Below are positions 23,635-32,156 of a stretch of DNA of 64,000 nt, in pieces. The stretch covers positions 372,001 to 436,000 of the forward strand of contig NZ_JAUHHC010000002.1 in NCBI RefSeq assembly GCF_030410485.1, given 5' to 3'. The stretch is from Roseateles violae (GTDB taxonomy: Bacteria; Pseudomonadota; Gammaproteobacteria; Burkholderiales; Burkholderiaceae_C). The notes below the pieces were generated by a model. It was not told the origin of the DNA. It saw nothing but the letters and a program-made list of their open reading frames with translations, and ran no database searches. How positions within the stretch are numbered: the first letter of the stretch is position 1; each line of letters begins with the position of its first letter. The translations under genes and the position numbers were made by a program.

Positions 23635-24947
23635 GCGGCGCTTCGCTCCTGCTCGGGCTGGCTGCCCAGCGCCTGCAGCACGCCCTCGGCCGCCTGCAGG
23701 CCGGCGCGCAGGCCGTCCTCGTGAAAGCCGTAGCCGCACCAGGCGCCGCAGAACCAGGTCCCTTGCCGCCCCTGCAGCTCGCCGAGCCGGCGCTGGGCCT
23801 GCAAGGCGGCCAGGTCGAACACCGGATGGCTGTAGTCGATGCGGCGGTGGACCAGATGCTCGGCAATAGGCCGGGCCGGATTCAGCGACACGATGACCGG
23901 CTGCTGCCAGGGCAGTGGCTGCAGCCGGTTGATCAGGTAGTGGAGGCAGACCTGGGCCTGTTCCGCGTTTGTCTGGCTCGCCCGTTCGTAGTTCCAGGAG
24001 GCCCAGGCCGCGCGACGCCGCGGCAGCACGGCGACGTCGCCATGGAGGACCGCCGTGTTGGGCTGGTAGCGGATCGCGCCCAGCACGGCGCGCTCCTCGG
24101 CGCTTGCGCCCTCGCCGAGCAGGCGCAGCGCCTGGTCGCTGTGGCAGGCCAGCACGACGGCCTCGAAGGTTTCTGTGCCCTGCGCCGTTCGCAGACGGAT
24201 CTGCTGCCCGCTGCGCTGCAGGCCCAGCACCGGGCTGCGCAGCCGGGCATCGCCGATGCGCGCCACCATGCGGCGCACGTACTCGCGCGAACCGCCGCGC
24301 ACCGTGTACCACTGCGGCCGGTCCGTGACCTGGATCAGGCCGTGGTTGTGGCAGAAGCGGACCAGGGTGCTGAGCGGAAACCGCAGCATCTGATCCGTCG
24401 GACAGGACCAGATGCAGCCGATCATGGGCAGCAGGTAATGCTCGCGGAAGCCGGCCTCGAAGCCTTGCTGGTCGAGAAAGTCGCCAATGCTGGCTTGGCC
24501 CATCAGCTCCACATCGCCCTGCGCCAGCGCCGTCGCCAGGCGATTGAAGCGCAGGATCTCCGACAGCATGTGCCAGAAGCGCGGCCGCAGCAGGTTGCGG
24601 CGCTGGGCGAACACGCCGCGCAGCGAACTGCCGCTCCACTCCAGGCCGGGGCTGCCGTCGGCAGCGGGTAGCTGCACCGAGAAGGACATGTCCGACTCGG
24701 CCGGCGCGATGCCCAGCTCGGCGAAGAGCTGCATCAACAGCGGATAGGTGCGCTTGTTGAAGACCAGGAAGCCGGTATCGACGCCATGCACGACCCCGTC
24801 GACTTCCAGGTCGACCGTGTTCGCATGGCCGCCGAAATGATCGCCGGCTTCGAACAGGGTGACCCGATGGCCATCGGCCGCGCTCGCCAGCCGATGCGCC
24901 GCGGCAAGACCTGCGATTCCCGACCCGACGATGGCGACACGACGCAT
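23631..24947 (-). CDS. NAD(P)/FAD-dependent amine-oxidase-type oxidoreductase
   Basis: This 438-residue flavoprotein has the dinucleotide-binding N-terminus VAIVGSGIAGLAAAHRLA and the GG doublet EAGDHFGGHANTV, and ends with the FAD-closing FCGAWCGYGFHEDGLRAG. It belongs to the amine-oxidase/desaturase-like family that accompanies DUF1365 and CFA-type enzymes. It is the first gene of an eight-gene minus-strand operon with overlaps or short gaps throughout. It could oxidise the acyl chain before or after methylation; the substrate is inferred. Its promoter lies in the AT-richer stretch shared with the TetR gene. Confidence 0.93.
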   Translation of the reverse strand: MRRVAIVGSGIAGLAAAHRLASAADGHRVTLFEAGDHFGGHANTVDLEVDGVVHGVDTGFLVFNKRTYPLLMQLFAELGIAPAESDMSFSVQLPAADGSPGLEWSGSSLRGVFAQRRNLLRPRFWHMLSEILRFNRLATALAQGDVELMGQASIGDFLDQQGFEAGFREHYLLPMIGCIWSCPTDQMLRFPLSTLVRFCHNHGLIQVTDRPQWYTVRGGSREYVRRMVARIGDARLRSPVLGLQRSGQQIRLRTAQGTETFEAVVLACHSDQALRLLGEGASAEERAVLGAIRYQPNTAVLHGDVAVLPRRRAAWASWNYERASQTNAEQAQVCLHYLINRLQPLPWQQPVIVSLNPARPIAEHLVHRRIDYSHPVFDLAALQAQRRLGELQGRQGTWFCGAWCGYGFHEDGLRAGLQAAEGVLQALGSQPEQERSAA

Positions 24948-24956
24948 GGCATCCTC

Positions 24957-25013
24957 ATATGAACTAAGCAGGGCAAAATATGAACTGCACAGTTCACACG
25001 ATAACTCATGAGT
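24957..25013. promoter_or_regulatory. Divergent promoter with candidate TetR operators
   Basis: This short AT-rich stretch separates the lipid operon from the tetR gene. It holds the palindrome TGAACTG-CA-CAGTTCA (24981-24996), a second perfect palindrome ACTCATGAGT (25004-25013), and a direct repeat ATATGAACT at 24957-24965 and 24978-24986. Arms of seven bases with a short spacer are usual for TetR-family operators. The site is probably bound by the regulator at 25069-25713 to control both directions. Confidence 0.6.
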
Positions 25014-25068
25014 ATCTAAATTGCACTATTGGGTTTTTGCAACGGCCTGGACGGTCTAGAATCCGCTC

Positions 25069-25713
25069 ATGGGTGCCCGTCCTTCGATCAAAGACCAGCT
25101 GCAGCGCGTGCGCCAGGACGCCATCGTCGGCGCCGTCAATCGCCTGCTTGCCAGCAAGGGCTACGACGCGATGACGGTGGACGAGGTAGCGGCGGAGGCA
25201 GGCCTGGCGAAAGCCAGCCTCTACAAGCTGTTCTCTTCGAAGGAGGAGCTGGCCGGTGCCGCCATGGTGGGGGCGCTGGACCGGGCCTTGGCCTTCGTCG
25301 ACGAGCTGCGCCTAGCGGCGCAAAACGACGCCGCCGAGGGCCGCCCGGTCCGGGCGTTGGATCAGCTCAAGGCCGTGACCCGCTGGGCCATGGCCACGCA
25401 GCTGGAAGGCGAGATGCCTTCCCTGCCGGCCCACAACTCCAGCCTGAGCGCGTCCCTGCAGTCGAACGAGGCTTATATGGACCGGCTGCTTGCCTTGAGC
25501 AACCGGTTGGGGATCTGGATCACCGAGGCTCAGACGGGCGGGCAGTTGAATGCACTGCTGCCGCCCGAGCTCGTGCTCTACACGCTGTTTGCACGCGCCT
25601 GCGACCCGGTCGTGGCCTTGCTCAAGGACTCCGGGCAGTACTCGCACGAGCAGATCCTGGAATGGGTGCTTTCGACAACCTTCGAGGGCTTGGCGCAGCG
25701 GGCCACCGCCTAA
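25069..25713 (+). CDS. TetR/AcrR-family transcriptional regulator
   Basis: This 214-residue protein has an N-terminal TetR helix-turn-helix (about residues 12-58, with GYDAMTVDEVAAEAGLAKASLYKLFSSKEEL) followed by a helical ligand domain. It is divergent from the eight-gene lipid operon and is the obvious local regulator. The ligand may be a fatty acid, an acyl-CoA or a membrane-stress signal, but nothing in the sequence settles this. In several other proteobacteria the comparable cluster is under a ChrR-type sigma factor pair instead. Confidence 0.93.
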   Translation: MGARPSIKDQLQRVRQDAIVGAVNRLLASKGYDAMTVDEVAAEAGLAKASLYKLFSSKEELAGAAMVGALDRALAFVDELRLAAQNDAAEGRPVRALDQLKAVTRWAMATQLEGEMPSLPAHNSSLSASLQSNEAYMDRLLALSNRLGIWITEAQTGGQLNALLPPELVLYTLFARACDPVVALLKDSGQYSHEQILEWVLSTTFEGLAQRATA

Positions 25714-25726
25714 CTCTCCAGTTAGG
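25709..25726 (+). terminator. Hairpin at the tetR stop codon
   Basis: A perfect seven-pair stem, CCTAACT with AGTTAGG, around the loop CTCC overlaps the TAA stop. There is no long T-run after it, so its strength as a terminator is doubtful. It would separate tetR from the convergent arginase operon. Confidence 0.4.
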
Positions 25727-25813
25727 TGGACTTTGGCGCCTCTTTGTGTCGCCGTAGGTTACGTCGCAGACATAAAGCCCGGGTAGCCGACAGTCGTCAA
25801 TGCCGTCAGCCGG

Positions 25814-26731
25814 TCACCGCCTGCTCATCAAGGTGCTCTTGCCGAATAGAGACTCGATCAGGTCCACCGCCAGCAGCGCCGTCTGGTTGCGCACGTCCAG
25901 CGCCGGGTTCAGTTCCATCACGTCCAGCGAGGCCAGGCGGCCGGTGTCGGCGATCATCTCCATGCACAGCTGGGCCTCGCGGTAGGTCGGGCCGCCGGGG
26001 ATGGTCGTGCCGACACCGGGCGCGATCGCCGGGTCGAGGAAGTCGACGTCGAAGCTGACATGCAGATGCGTGTTCGCGTCCAGCGTGGCCAGCGCCAACT
26101 CCATCGTGTGGCGCATGCCCATCTCGTCGATATAGCGCATGTCGAAGACCTCGAGCTCCTGCTCGTGCACGAAGCGCTTCTCGCCGGGGTCGACGCTGCG
26201 GATGCCGATCTGGCGTATCCACTTGGGGTTGATGGCCGGCACCTTGCCGCCGATCTCGATCAACTCCTTGGGGCCGAAGCCGCACAGGCAGGCGACCGGC
26301 ATGCCGTGGATATTGCCGCTAGGCGTCAGCTCGCTGGTGTTGAAGTCGGCATGGGCATCGAGCCAGAGCACGCGCAGCTTCTTGCCGGCCTCGCGGCAGT
26401 GGCGCGCGACGGCCGAGATCGAGCCCAGGCCCAGGCAATGGTCACCGCCCAGCAGAATGGGCATGCGGCCACCCTGCAGCTCGGCATAGACGGCCTCGTG
26501 CACGACCTGGTTCCAGGCGACGACCTCGTCCAGGTGGCGGTAGCCCTCTAGCGGCGGCAGCCAGGGATTGGCCGGGCCGGCAAGGTTGCCGCGGTCGACA
26601 ACGTCGACGCCATGGCTTTGCAGGGTCGGGCCGATATTGGCGACGCGCAGCGCCTCCGGGCCCATGCTGGCCCCGCGCGCGCCGGCGCCGATGTCGGTCG
26701 GCGCGCCGATCAGGGAAACGGAACGATTCAT
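25814..26731 (-). CDS. rocF: Arginase
   Basis: This 305-residue binuclear manganese ureohydrolase converts arginine to ornithine and urea in the cytoplasm. The metal motifs are all present: GGDHCLGLGS, WLDAHADFNT with the following HGMP, SFDVDFLDP, and the closing DVMELNP. The substrate-loop segment SGNIHGMP favours arginase over agmatinase. It is the last gene of a seven-gene minus-strand operon for cyanophycin and arginine use, 33 bases after the short succinyltransferase subunit. So two arginine-degrading routes (arginase and succinylation) are encoded side by side. Confidence 0.95.
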   Translation of the reverse strand: MNRSVSLIGAPTDIGAGARGASMGPEALRVANIGPTLQSHGVDVVDRGNLAGPANPWLPPLEGYRHLDEVVAWNQVVHEAVYAELQGGRMPILLGGDHCLGLGSISAVARHCREAGKKLRVLWLDAHADFNTSELTPSGNIHGMPVACLCGFGPKELIEIGGKVPAINPKWIRQIGIRSVDPGEKRFVHEQELEVFDMRYIDEMGMRHTMELALATLDANTHLHVSFDVDFLDPAIAPGVGTTIPGGPTYREAQLCMEMIADTGRLASLDVMELNPALDVRNQTALLAVDLIESLFGKSTLMSRR

Positions 26732-26764
26732 GAAGTCAGACTATGGAGAAATGTGGTTGGGCGC

Positions 26765-27493
26765 TCATAGGTCCATCTCGAGCAAGGGGCCGCCATCGTC
26801 GATGCGCACATGCTGCGCAAAGCGCAGACCGCAGGCCTGCAAGGCCTGCCCGGCGGCTTGGCCAAGCGCACCGATCTGGCCCAGCGCAGCCTGAGCCGGC
26901 TCGCCGAGGAATGACAGGTAGAGCGCCTGGCGCGGCAGCAGCGCCGCCAGATGGCTGCGCCAGGCATCGCCGAATCGCGACTGCGCCAGCAGCGGATCAC
27001 CGCTGTAGAACTTGCCACCGAGGCCCCGCCAGAACGGCGAGCGGCCTGCGGCGTCGCTCGGGCCTGCCAGTTCGGCAACCAGCGTTCGACCAAAATCTTC
27101 CCGGTGCGCGCGGATATGCGCCAGCGCCGCCTCGATCAGCACGCTCAACGCCGCAATGCGCTCGGGATCCCCGAGATCGGGCGCACAGGCCAGATCGCAA
27201 AGCTCGCTTTCGCCCGTGTGGTCGTTGCCGAGCAGCAGAACCTGCTGCACCCGGAACAATTCCAGCTCGGCCGCCGCATGGACGACGCGACCCAGATGAA
27301 AGCTGTAGCGCGGCAGTTCCATGCCCAGCCTCGGGCGCAGGCGCAAACAGGCAAGCGGCGCTCCGGCGCTCTCGCTCAGCACGAAGCCGATATCACCGGC
27401 GCATGGCTCGGCCTTGACCGGAACGCCGGTCTGGTTGATCCAGCCGGCAAGAATCGCCGCGTCGGCCGGCAGCTGCGTGCGCACAACTTTCAT
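26765..27493 (-). CDS. Arginine N-succinyltransferase family subunit, C-terminally short (AruF-like)
   Basis: This 242-residue member of the AstA/AruF/AruG family shows LLLGNDHTGESELCDLACAPD, a SPFWRGLGGKFYSGD motif equal to SPFWDAIGRRFFDMD of its neighbour, and a final HVRIDDGGPLLEMDL. The neighbour and usual family members continue about 100 residues beyond this point (DIFDGGPTVEANL and on), so this subunit lacks the C-terminal domain part. In Pseudomonas two full-length subunits, AruF and AruG, form the enzyme. The start overlaps the stop of the long subunit by four bases. The deletion may be natural; no frameshift remains are seen downstream, where arginase follows at once. Confidence 0.8.
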   Translation of the reverse strand: MKVVRTQLPADAAILAGWINQTGVPVKAEPCAGDIGFVLSESAGAPLACLRLRPRLGMELPRYSFHLGRVVHAAAELELFRVQQVLLLGNDHTGESELCDLACAPDLGDPERIAALSVLIEAALAHIRAHREDFGRTLVAELAGPSDAAGRSPFWRGLGGKFYSGDPLLAQSRFGDAWRSHLAALLPRQALYLSFLGEPAQAALGQIGALGQAAGQALQACGLRFAQHVRIDDGGPLLEMDL

Positions 27494-28548
27494 GGACGGT
27501 CTCCTGCCGGATCGGCGCCCGGCAGCGGCGTGGCACAGAGCTGCTGTCCCTCCTGCACGCGCAGCCGCGCAGCCAGGGGCGCGTCGGGGGGCAGGTCCGC
27601 GGCCCGGGCCGGCAGCTCGGCCAGCACGGCCCGAAACCCCTCGCGTCGCGCATTCGTCACCACATGCCAGACCGGCTCACCGGCGCTATCCGGCCCCTTA
27701 TTGACCGTCAGCCGCCTCGCATGGCGCACGCTGCGCAGCATGGCCAGGTTCGCCTCCACGGTGGGCCCGCCGTCGAAGATGTCCACATAGGTGTCCGCAT
27801 CGAAGCCCTCGTCCTGCAGGATGGAGAAGGGCAGCTCGGCCACCGGGTGCAGCTGGCCGATCGCCCATTGCGCCGCCTCCGGCAGCAAAGGCACGTAGAC
27901 GGCCGAGTGCGGCATCAGCTCGGCGATGAAGGCCTTGTGGCGCCCACCGGCGAGCGACTCGGCCTGCGGATAGTCCATATCGAAAAAACGGCGGCCGATC
28001 GCATCCCAGAAGGGGCTGTTCCCCGCCGCGTCGGCAAGGCCCGGATTCTCGGCGGCCAGCCGGTCGCTGAAGCGCTCGGCGAACTGGGCGATGAAGAGCA
28101 GGCGCGCGCGCGACAGCAGCTGGGGTGCCAGCCCCTGCTCGTAGGCCGGGTCGATATAAAAGGACGTCAGCAAGGTGTAGCCGGTCAGGTCATGGCACAG
28201 ATGCAGGGTGTGCATGCGCTGGCTGACGCCCAAGGCGGCGCTGGCGTGGACGACAAACTCGTTGCGGTAGCTGTAGAAGCGGTCGTGGAAGCCGGCGCTG
28301 GCCGCGATGCCGCTGCAGCCGATCAGTTCGCCGCGCGCGAGGTCCTCGAGCACGAACAGATAGGTTTCCTCGCCGCTCGCGGCGTCCTGGCTGGCGAAGG
28401 CCTCGATCGAGCGCTCGATGCGGGTGAGCAGCTTGGCGCGATCGTGCGGCAGCGAATTGATCGCATCGGCGCTGGCGGCGGCCATGCGCTCCAGCGCCGG
28501 CAGATCAGCCAGCGCCACGGGGCGCAAGAGGAAGTCAAGCGGATTCAT
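27490..28548 (-). CDS. astA: Arginine N-succinyltransferase (AstA/AruG-like)
   Basis: This 352-residue GNAT-fold enzyme makes N2-succinylarginine from arginine and succinyl-CoA, the first step of the AST pathway. Seen are the N-terminal LLRPVALADLPALERMA, LIGCSGIAASAGFHDRFYSYR, YIDPAYEQGLAPQLLSRARLLFIAQF, SPFWDAIGRRFFDMDY and VDIFDGGPTVEANL. Length is normal. ATG 28548 overlaps the stop of the AraC gene. The other AST genes (AstB, AstC, AstD, AstE) are not in the window. Confidence 0.93.
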   Translation of the reverse strand: MNPLDFLLRPVALADLPALERMAAASADAINSLPHDRAKLLTRIERSIEAFASQDAASGEETYLFVLEDLARGELIGCSGIAASAGFHDRFYSYRNEFVVHASAALGVSQRMHTLHLCHDLTGYTLLTSFYIDPAYEQGLAPQLLSRARLLFIAQFAERFSDRLAAENPGLADAAGNSPFWDAIGRRFFDMDYPQAESLAGGRHKAFIAELMPHSAVYVPLLPEAAQWAIGQLHPVAELPFSILQDEGFDADTYVDIFDGGPTVEANLAMLRSVRHARRLTVNKGPDSAGEPVWHVVTNARREGFRAVLAELPARAADLPPDAPLAARLRVQEGQQLCATPLPGADPAGDRP

Positions 28549-29543
28549 CAGCTGTCTCCAGGCATGCGCCAGGCGGCGGCGCGTTGGCTGCGTTCGTCGC
28601 GGGGCGTGTGGCCGAAACGGGTCTTGTAGGCGTTCGAGAAATGGGGGCCCGAGGAGAAGCCACAGGACAGGCCGATCTGCAGTATCGACTGGCTCGATTG
28701 CTGCAGCAGGCGGCGCGCCCGATCCAGGCGCAGCTCCAGGTAGTAGCGCGAGGGCAAGGCGTCGAGATGCTGTTTGAACAGACGCTCGAGCTGGCGTCGG
28801 GATACGCCGACCAGTCGCGCAATCTCTTCGGTGGGCAGCGGTTCGCCGAGATTGGCCTCCATCAGCGCCACGGCCTCGCTGAGCTTGGGGCTGCCGGTGC
28901 CCATGTGTTCGGCCAGTGCAGCACGCTGGCGCTGGCGCTCGTCCGCGCCGCGAACCCGCTCCAGGCCCAGCGCCAGCATCAGCTCCTGCCCGAGCCGCTC
29001 GCCATGGCGGCGCGTCAGCCAGGTCAGCATCAGGTCGACGCTGGCACTCCCGCCGGCGCAGCTGAGCCGTCCGGCGATCTCCCACACCATGCTCGACCAC
29101 AAGACCCCCGGATGCGCCTGCTGCAGCGACTCGATCAGCGTCCAGTCCGCCGTCGCTCGCTGGCCCTCGAGCAAGCCGGCTGCGGCGAGCAAGGCGCTGC
29201 CGCCGTCGACGCCGGCCAGCACGCAGCCCCGCTGGTCCAGCAGCCGAAGCTGCTGCAGCACGGCGGGCTCGCACGGCGGGCACTCGCCCGCCAGCACCAG
29301 CAGCAGGTTCCAGGGCCGCTGGACGTCGAACGGTTCGGCGTCCCACGACACGCCGGCCGCCGCTCGAACGGGACCGCCCTGCGGCGATACGCAGCTGAAG
29401 CGGTAGTTCGCCTCGTCCTGCAACTCGTTGGCCGCCTGCAGCACCTCGATGATGCCGGCCGCCGCGCGCAGCGAGAAGCCGGGCAGCAGCAAGAGCGCGC
29501 AAAGCTGCGGCGTCGAGTTTGCGAGAGGGGGCGAAGCGATCAC
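28548..29543 (-). CDS. AraC-family regulator with DJ-1/GlxA-type sensor domain (ArgR-like)
   Basis: This 331-residue regulator has an amidase/DJ-1-like N-terminal domain (LCALLLLPGFSLRAAAGIIEVLQAAN, then LAGVDGGSALLAAAGLLEG) and a C-terminal double helix-turn-helix AraC domain with IARLVGVSRRQLERLFKQHLD and GLSCGFSSGPHFSNAYKTRFGHTPRDER. The pseudomonad arginine regulator ArgR is of this type and is encoded next to aotO in the aot operon. Here the gene lies next to the AotO/CphZ homologue and arginine genes, so it is the likely arginine-responsive activator of this operon. Confidence 0.93.
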   Translation of the reverse strand: MIASPPLANSTPQLCALLLLPGFSLRAAAGIIEVLQAANELQDEANYRFSCVSPQGGPVRAAAGVSWDAEPFDVQRPWNLLLVLAGECPPCEPAVLQQLRLLDQRGCVLAGVDGGSALLAAAGLLEGQRATADWTLIESLQQAHPGVLWSSMVWEIAGRLSCAGGSASVDLMLTWLTRRHGERLGQELMLALGLERVRGADERQRQRAALAEHMGTGSPKLSEAVALMEANLGEPLPTEEIARLVGVSRRQLERLFKQHLDALPSRYYLELRLDRARRLLQQSSQSILQIGLSCGFSSGPHFSNAYKTRFGHTPRDERSQRAAAWRMPGDS

Positions 29544-29573
29544 CGACGCGACTGTAAGCGAGTTGAGCCGGCG

Positions 29574-30971
29574 CTACTGCCAGCCGATCAGCACCGGCGG
29601 CACCAGCAGCAGCAGGGCCATCACAAAATAGGCGACCTGCAGCGACAGCATCCAGCGCGCCCAGGTGCTCCAGGGGATGCCGGCCAGGGCCAGCACGCCG
29701 ACCGTGATGCCCGAGGTCGGGATCACCGGCGTCGTCAGCTCGCCGAACTGGAAGGCCAGGATGGCGGTCTGCCGGCTGACGCCGACGAGATCGGCCAGCG
29801 GTGCCATGATGGGCATGGTCAGCGCCGCCTGGCCGGTGCCCGAATGGATGAAGAAGTTGATCACCGACTGGATCACGAACATCTTCTGCGCCGCGACGAT
29901 GGGGCTGGCCGACTGCACGAAGGGCGCCAGCGAGTGCAGCATCGAGTCGATGATGTGGGCATCGCGGGCGATCACCACCGTGGCCTTGGCCAGCGCAATC
30001 ACCAGCGCCGTGCCCACCAGGTCCTTGGCGCCGCCGACAAAGGCGGCGACCAGTTCCTCGGCCTTCAGCCTGCCGACCGCGCCCACGACGATGGCCATGA
30101 CCAGGAACAGCGCCGCGATCTCCTCGATGTACCAGCTGTAGCGGACCACGCCGAAGATCATCGTCGCCAGCGTCGCCACGAAGATGCCCAGCACCAGCTT
30201 GTGGCTGGTCCTGACGCCGCTGAACTGCTCGAACTCGGCCAGGTTCAGGCGGCTGCGGCGCAGCTCGTCGAGCGCGAACACCGGGCTGGCCGTCGGCGTG
30301 CGCTTCACGCGGGCCGCGTAGGCCATCAGGAAGGCGATGGTCACGGCCGTCGCGATGGCCCAGGCAATCAGCCGGTAGCCGATGCCGGAGAACAGGGGCA
30401 CGCCGACCAGGCCCTGCGCCACGCCGACATTGAAGGGGTTCAGGAAGGCGGTGGCAAAGCCGACCTGGGAGCCGATGAAAGGAATCGCCACGCCGACGAT
30501 GGAGTCGTAGCGCAAGGCCAAGGCCAGCGGGATGAAGATCAGCACGAAGGGGATGGCCTCCTCCGCCATGCCGAAGGTGGCGCCGCCGAGCGAGAAGCAG
30601 GTGACGAAGAAGGGGATCACGGCGGCGCGCACGAAGGCCGACCGGCTGTGCGCGCGTGCCACCGACTTGATCATCGAATCGATCGCCTCGGTCTTCTGCA
30701 GCACGGCAAAGGCACCGCCGACGATCAGCACGAAGCCGATGATCAGCCCGGCCTCGACGAAGCCCTTGATCGGCGCCGTCATCAGCGCGACCGGCCCTTG
30801 CGGACGGCTTGCCACCTCGCGGTAGGAGGCCGGATCGATGACCGGCTTGCCGTTGACGAGATGGCTGTCGTACTGCCCGCCCGGAACGAACCAGGTGGCC
30901 AGCGCGATCAGCGCCAGCAGGCCGAACAGCAGGACGAAGGTATTGGGAATGCGCAGCTTGGGAGAGGTCAT
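29574..30971 (-). CDS. YfcC-family inner-membrane transporter
   Basis: This 465-residue, about 12-helix carrier of the YfcC/arginine-ornithine type family opens with RIPNTFVLLFGLLALIALATWFVPGG. It contains the conserved-looking FLNPFNVGVAQGL, FFIHSGTGQAALTMPIMAPLADL and ELTTPVIPTSGITVGVLA segments that line the transport path. It sits between the dipeptide hydrolase and the arginine regulator. It is therefore the best candidate for inner-membrane uptake of beta-Asp-Arg dipeptide or arginine; the cargo is inferred from context. ATG 30971 follows a GGAG-containing leader. Confidence 0.88.
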   Translation of the reverse strand: MTSPKLRIPNTFVLLFGLLALIALATWFVPGGQYDSHLVNGKPVIDPASYREVASRPQGPVALMTAPIKGFVEAGLIIGFVLIVGGAFAVLQKTEAIDSMIKSVARAHSRSAFVRAAVIPFFVTCFSLGGATFGMAEEAIPFVLIFIPLALALRYDSIVGVAIPFIGSQVGFATAFLNPFNVGVAQGLVGVPLFSGIGYRLIAWAIATAVTIAFLMAYAARVKRTPTASPVFALDELRRSRLNLAEFEQFSGVRTSHKLVLGIFVATLATMIFGVVRYSWYIEEIAALFLVMAIVVGAVGRLKAEELVAAFVGGAKDLVGTALVIALAKATVVIARDAHIIDSMLHSLAPFVQSASPIVAAQKMFVIQSVINFFIHSGTGQAALTMPIMAPLADLVGVSRQTAILAFQFGELTTPVIPTSGITVGVLALAGIPWSTWARWMLSLQVAYFVMALLLLVPPVLIGWQ

Positions 30972-30979
30972 GGAGGCGC

Positions 30980-32098
30980 TCACATCGACAGCAGCTTGCC
31001 GCTGCGGAATGCCGTCGTGCCGGCGATCTTGGCCACGCGCATGCCGCGCGTGACGTAACGGCGCGCGACGCGCGCGAACATGGGGCCGGCGACGCTGGCG
31101 CGCAGCGGCGTGACGGCATCGCTCAGCGGGTCGATCAGCTCGGCGATGGTCTCGCCGGCTGCCACCGCCTCGCCCGGCGCCTTGGCGAACACCAGCAGCC
31201 CGCCATGCGGCGCGGTGATCGGTTCGACCGCCTCGAGCGGCGTGGGCTTGCAGCGGGACGGCGGCAGCGCTGCCGCGTCGCCCTCGATATGACCGGCGTG
31301 GCGCAGGAATTCGATGATGGCCGCGGCATCGCGCCGCGCCAGCTCGTGGTCGACCTCGACCTCGCCGCGCAGCTCGACGGTAGCGGCGACGCAGGCATTG
31401 GCGATCGGCAGCGCCGGGCCGAAATGCTCGGCCAGCTCCCACCAGATGCGCGACACCGACTCGTCGAAGGGATCGTCGCCCGAGACCTTGGCCACCAGCA
31501 GCGCCTCGGCGCCGAGATAGGCGGACAGCGGTTCCAGCTGCGCGGCCAGCGGCGTGCCGGTGTACAGATGCAGCACGGCCTGGTTGTCGCAATGCAGATC
31601 GAGCACGATGTCGGCATCGATGGCCAAGGTCTGCAAGAGCTTCTTCAGCGCCTCGGTCTCGGTCTGCGCCGTCCAGGCTGCAAGGGCTTCGCGGCAGGCT
31701 TGCCGGATCAGCTGCGTGTTGCTCGCCTCGTCGCTGCCGAGCCGCCCCTGCAGCCTGGGCAGCAGTTCGCTCGTCAGGTGCTTGTAGCCGCGGTTGAAAT
31801 TGATGCCGGTGCTCAGGTCGAAGCGGCCGAGCAGCGAGCCCTGCAGGTCCTGCGACAGCCCGATCGGGTTGGCCATCGGCACGAGCACGATCTCCCCCTT
31901 GATGGCGCACGAATTCTCGAGTTCGACGAGCCGTTCGCGCAGATGCTGCGCGACCAGCATCGGCGGCACCTCGTCGGCGTGCAGCGAGGCTTGGATGTAG
32001 ACCTTGCGCCCGCTGGTGGCCGGGCCGAAATGGAGGCTGCGCAGCTGGCGGGTCGTGCCCTGCCCGGCCGGCGCAAGCGCATGAAGCACGCTTCGCAT
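30980..32098 (-). CDS. cphZ: Cyanophycin dipeptide hydrolase (CphZ/AotO-type zinc carboxypeptidase fold)
   Basis: This 372-residue protein of the succinylglutamate desuccinylase/aspartoacylase superfamily shows the zinc ligands His40 and Glu43 in SLHADEVPP and His169 in VLDLHCD, with a downstream VELRGE segment in the expected catalytic region. CphZ and the pseudomonad AotO are enzymes of this superfamily that split beta-aspartyl-arginine into aspartate and arginine. Direct adjacency to a secreted cyanophycinase, an arginine regulator and arginine catabolic genes makes this assignment much better than AstE (which is shorter) or aspartoacylase. Activity on the dipeptide is inferred. Confidence 0.85.
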   Translation of the reverse strand: MRSVLHALAPAGQGTTRQLRSLHFGPATSGRKVYIQASLHADEVPPMLVAQHLRERLVELENSCAIKGEIVLVPMANPIGLSQDLQGSLLGRFDLSTGINFNRGYKHLTSELLPRLQGRLGSDEASNTQLIRQACREALAAWTAQTETEALKKLLQTLAIDADIVLDLHCDNQAVLHLYTGTPLAAQLEPLSAYLGAEALLVAKVSGDDPFDESVSRIWWELAEHFGPALPIANACVAATVELRGEVEVDHELARRDAAAIIEFLRHAGHIEGDAAALPPSRCKPTPLEAVEPITAPHGGLLVFAKAPGEAVAAGETIAELIDPLSDAVTPLRASVAGPMFARVARRYVTRGMRVAKIAGTTAFRSGKLLSM

Positions 32099-32156
32099 GG
32101 ATTTCCTGTCTCTGTCGTTCTGGTTTTGTTGCCGGGGGGCCGGCTCCGGAGCGCGC

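Noticed and set aside
27490-31119. A possible 1209-residue fused product across the succinyltransferase, AraC and carrier genes
   Set aside because: Only the last part is the real succinyltransferase frame. The upstream frame is an alternative reading of genes with clear domains in other frames.
30980-32098. Assignment as succinylglutamate desuccinylase (AstE)
   Set aside because: Adjacency to a secreted cyanophycinase and an ArgR-like gene, and its length and close match to the AotO/CphZ layout, favour dipeptide hydrolase.
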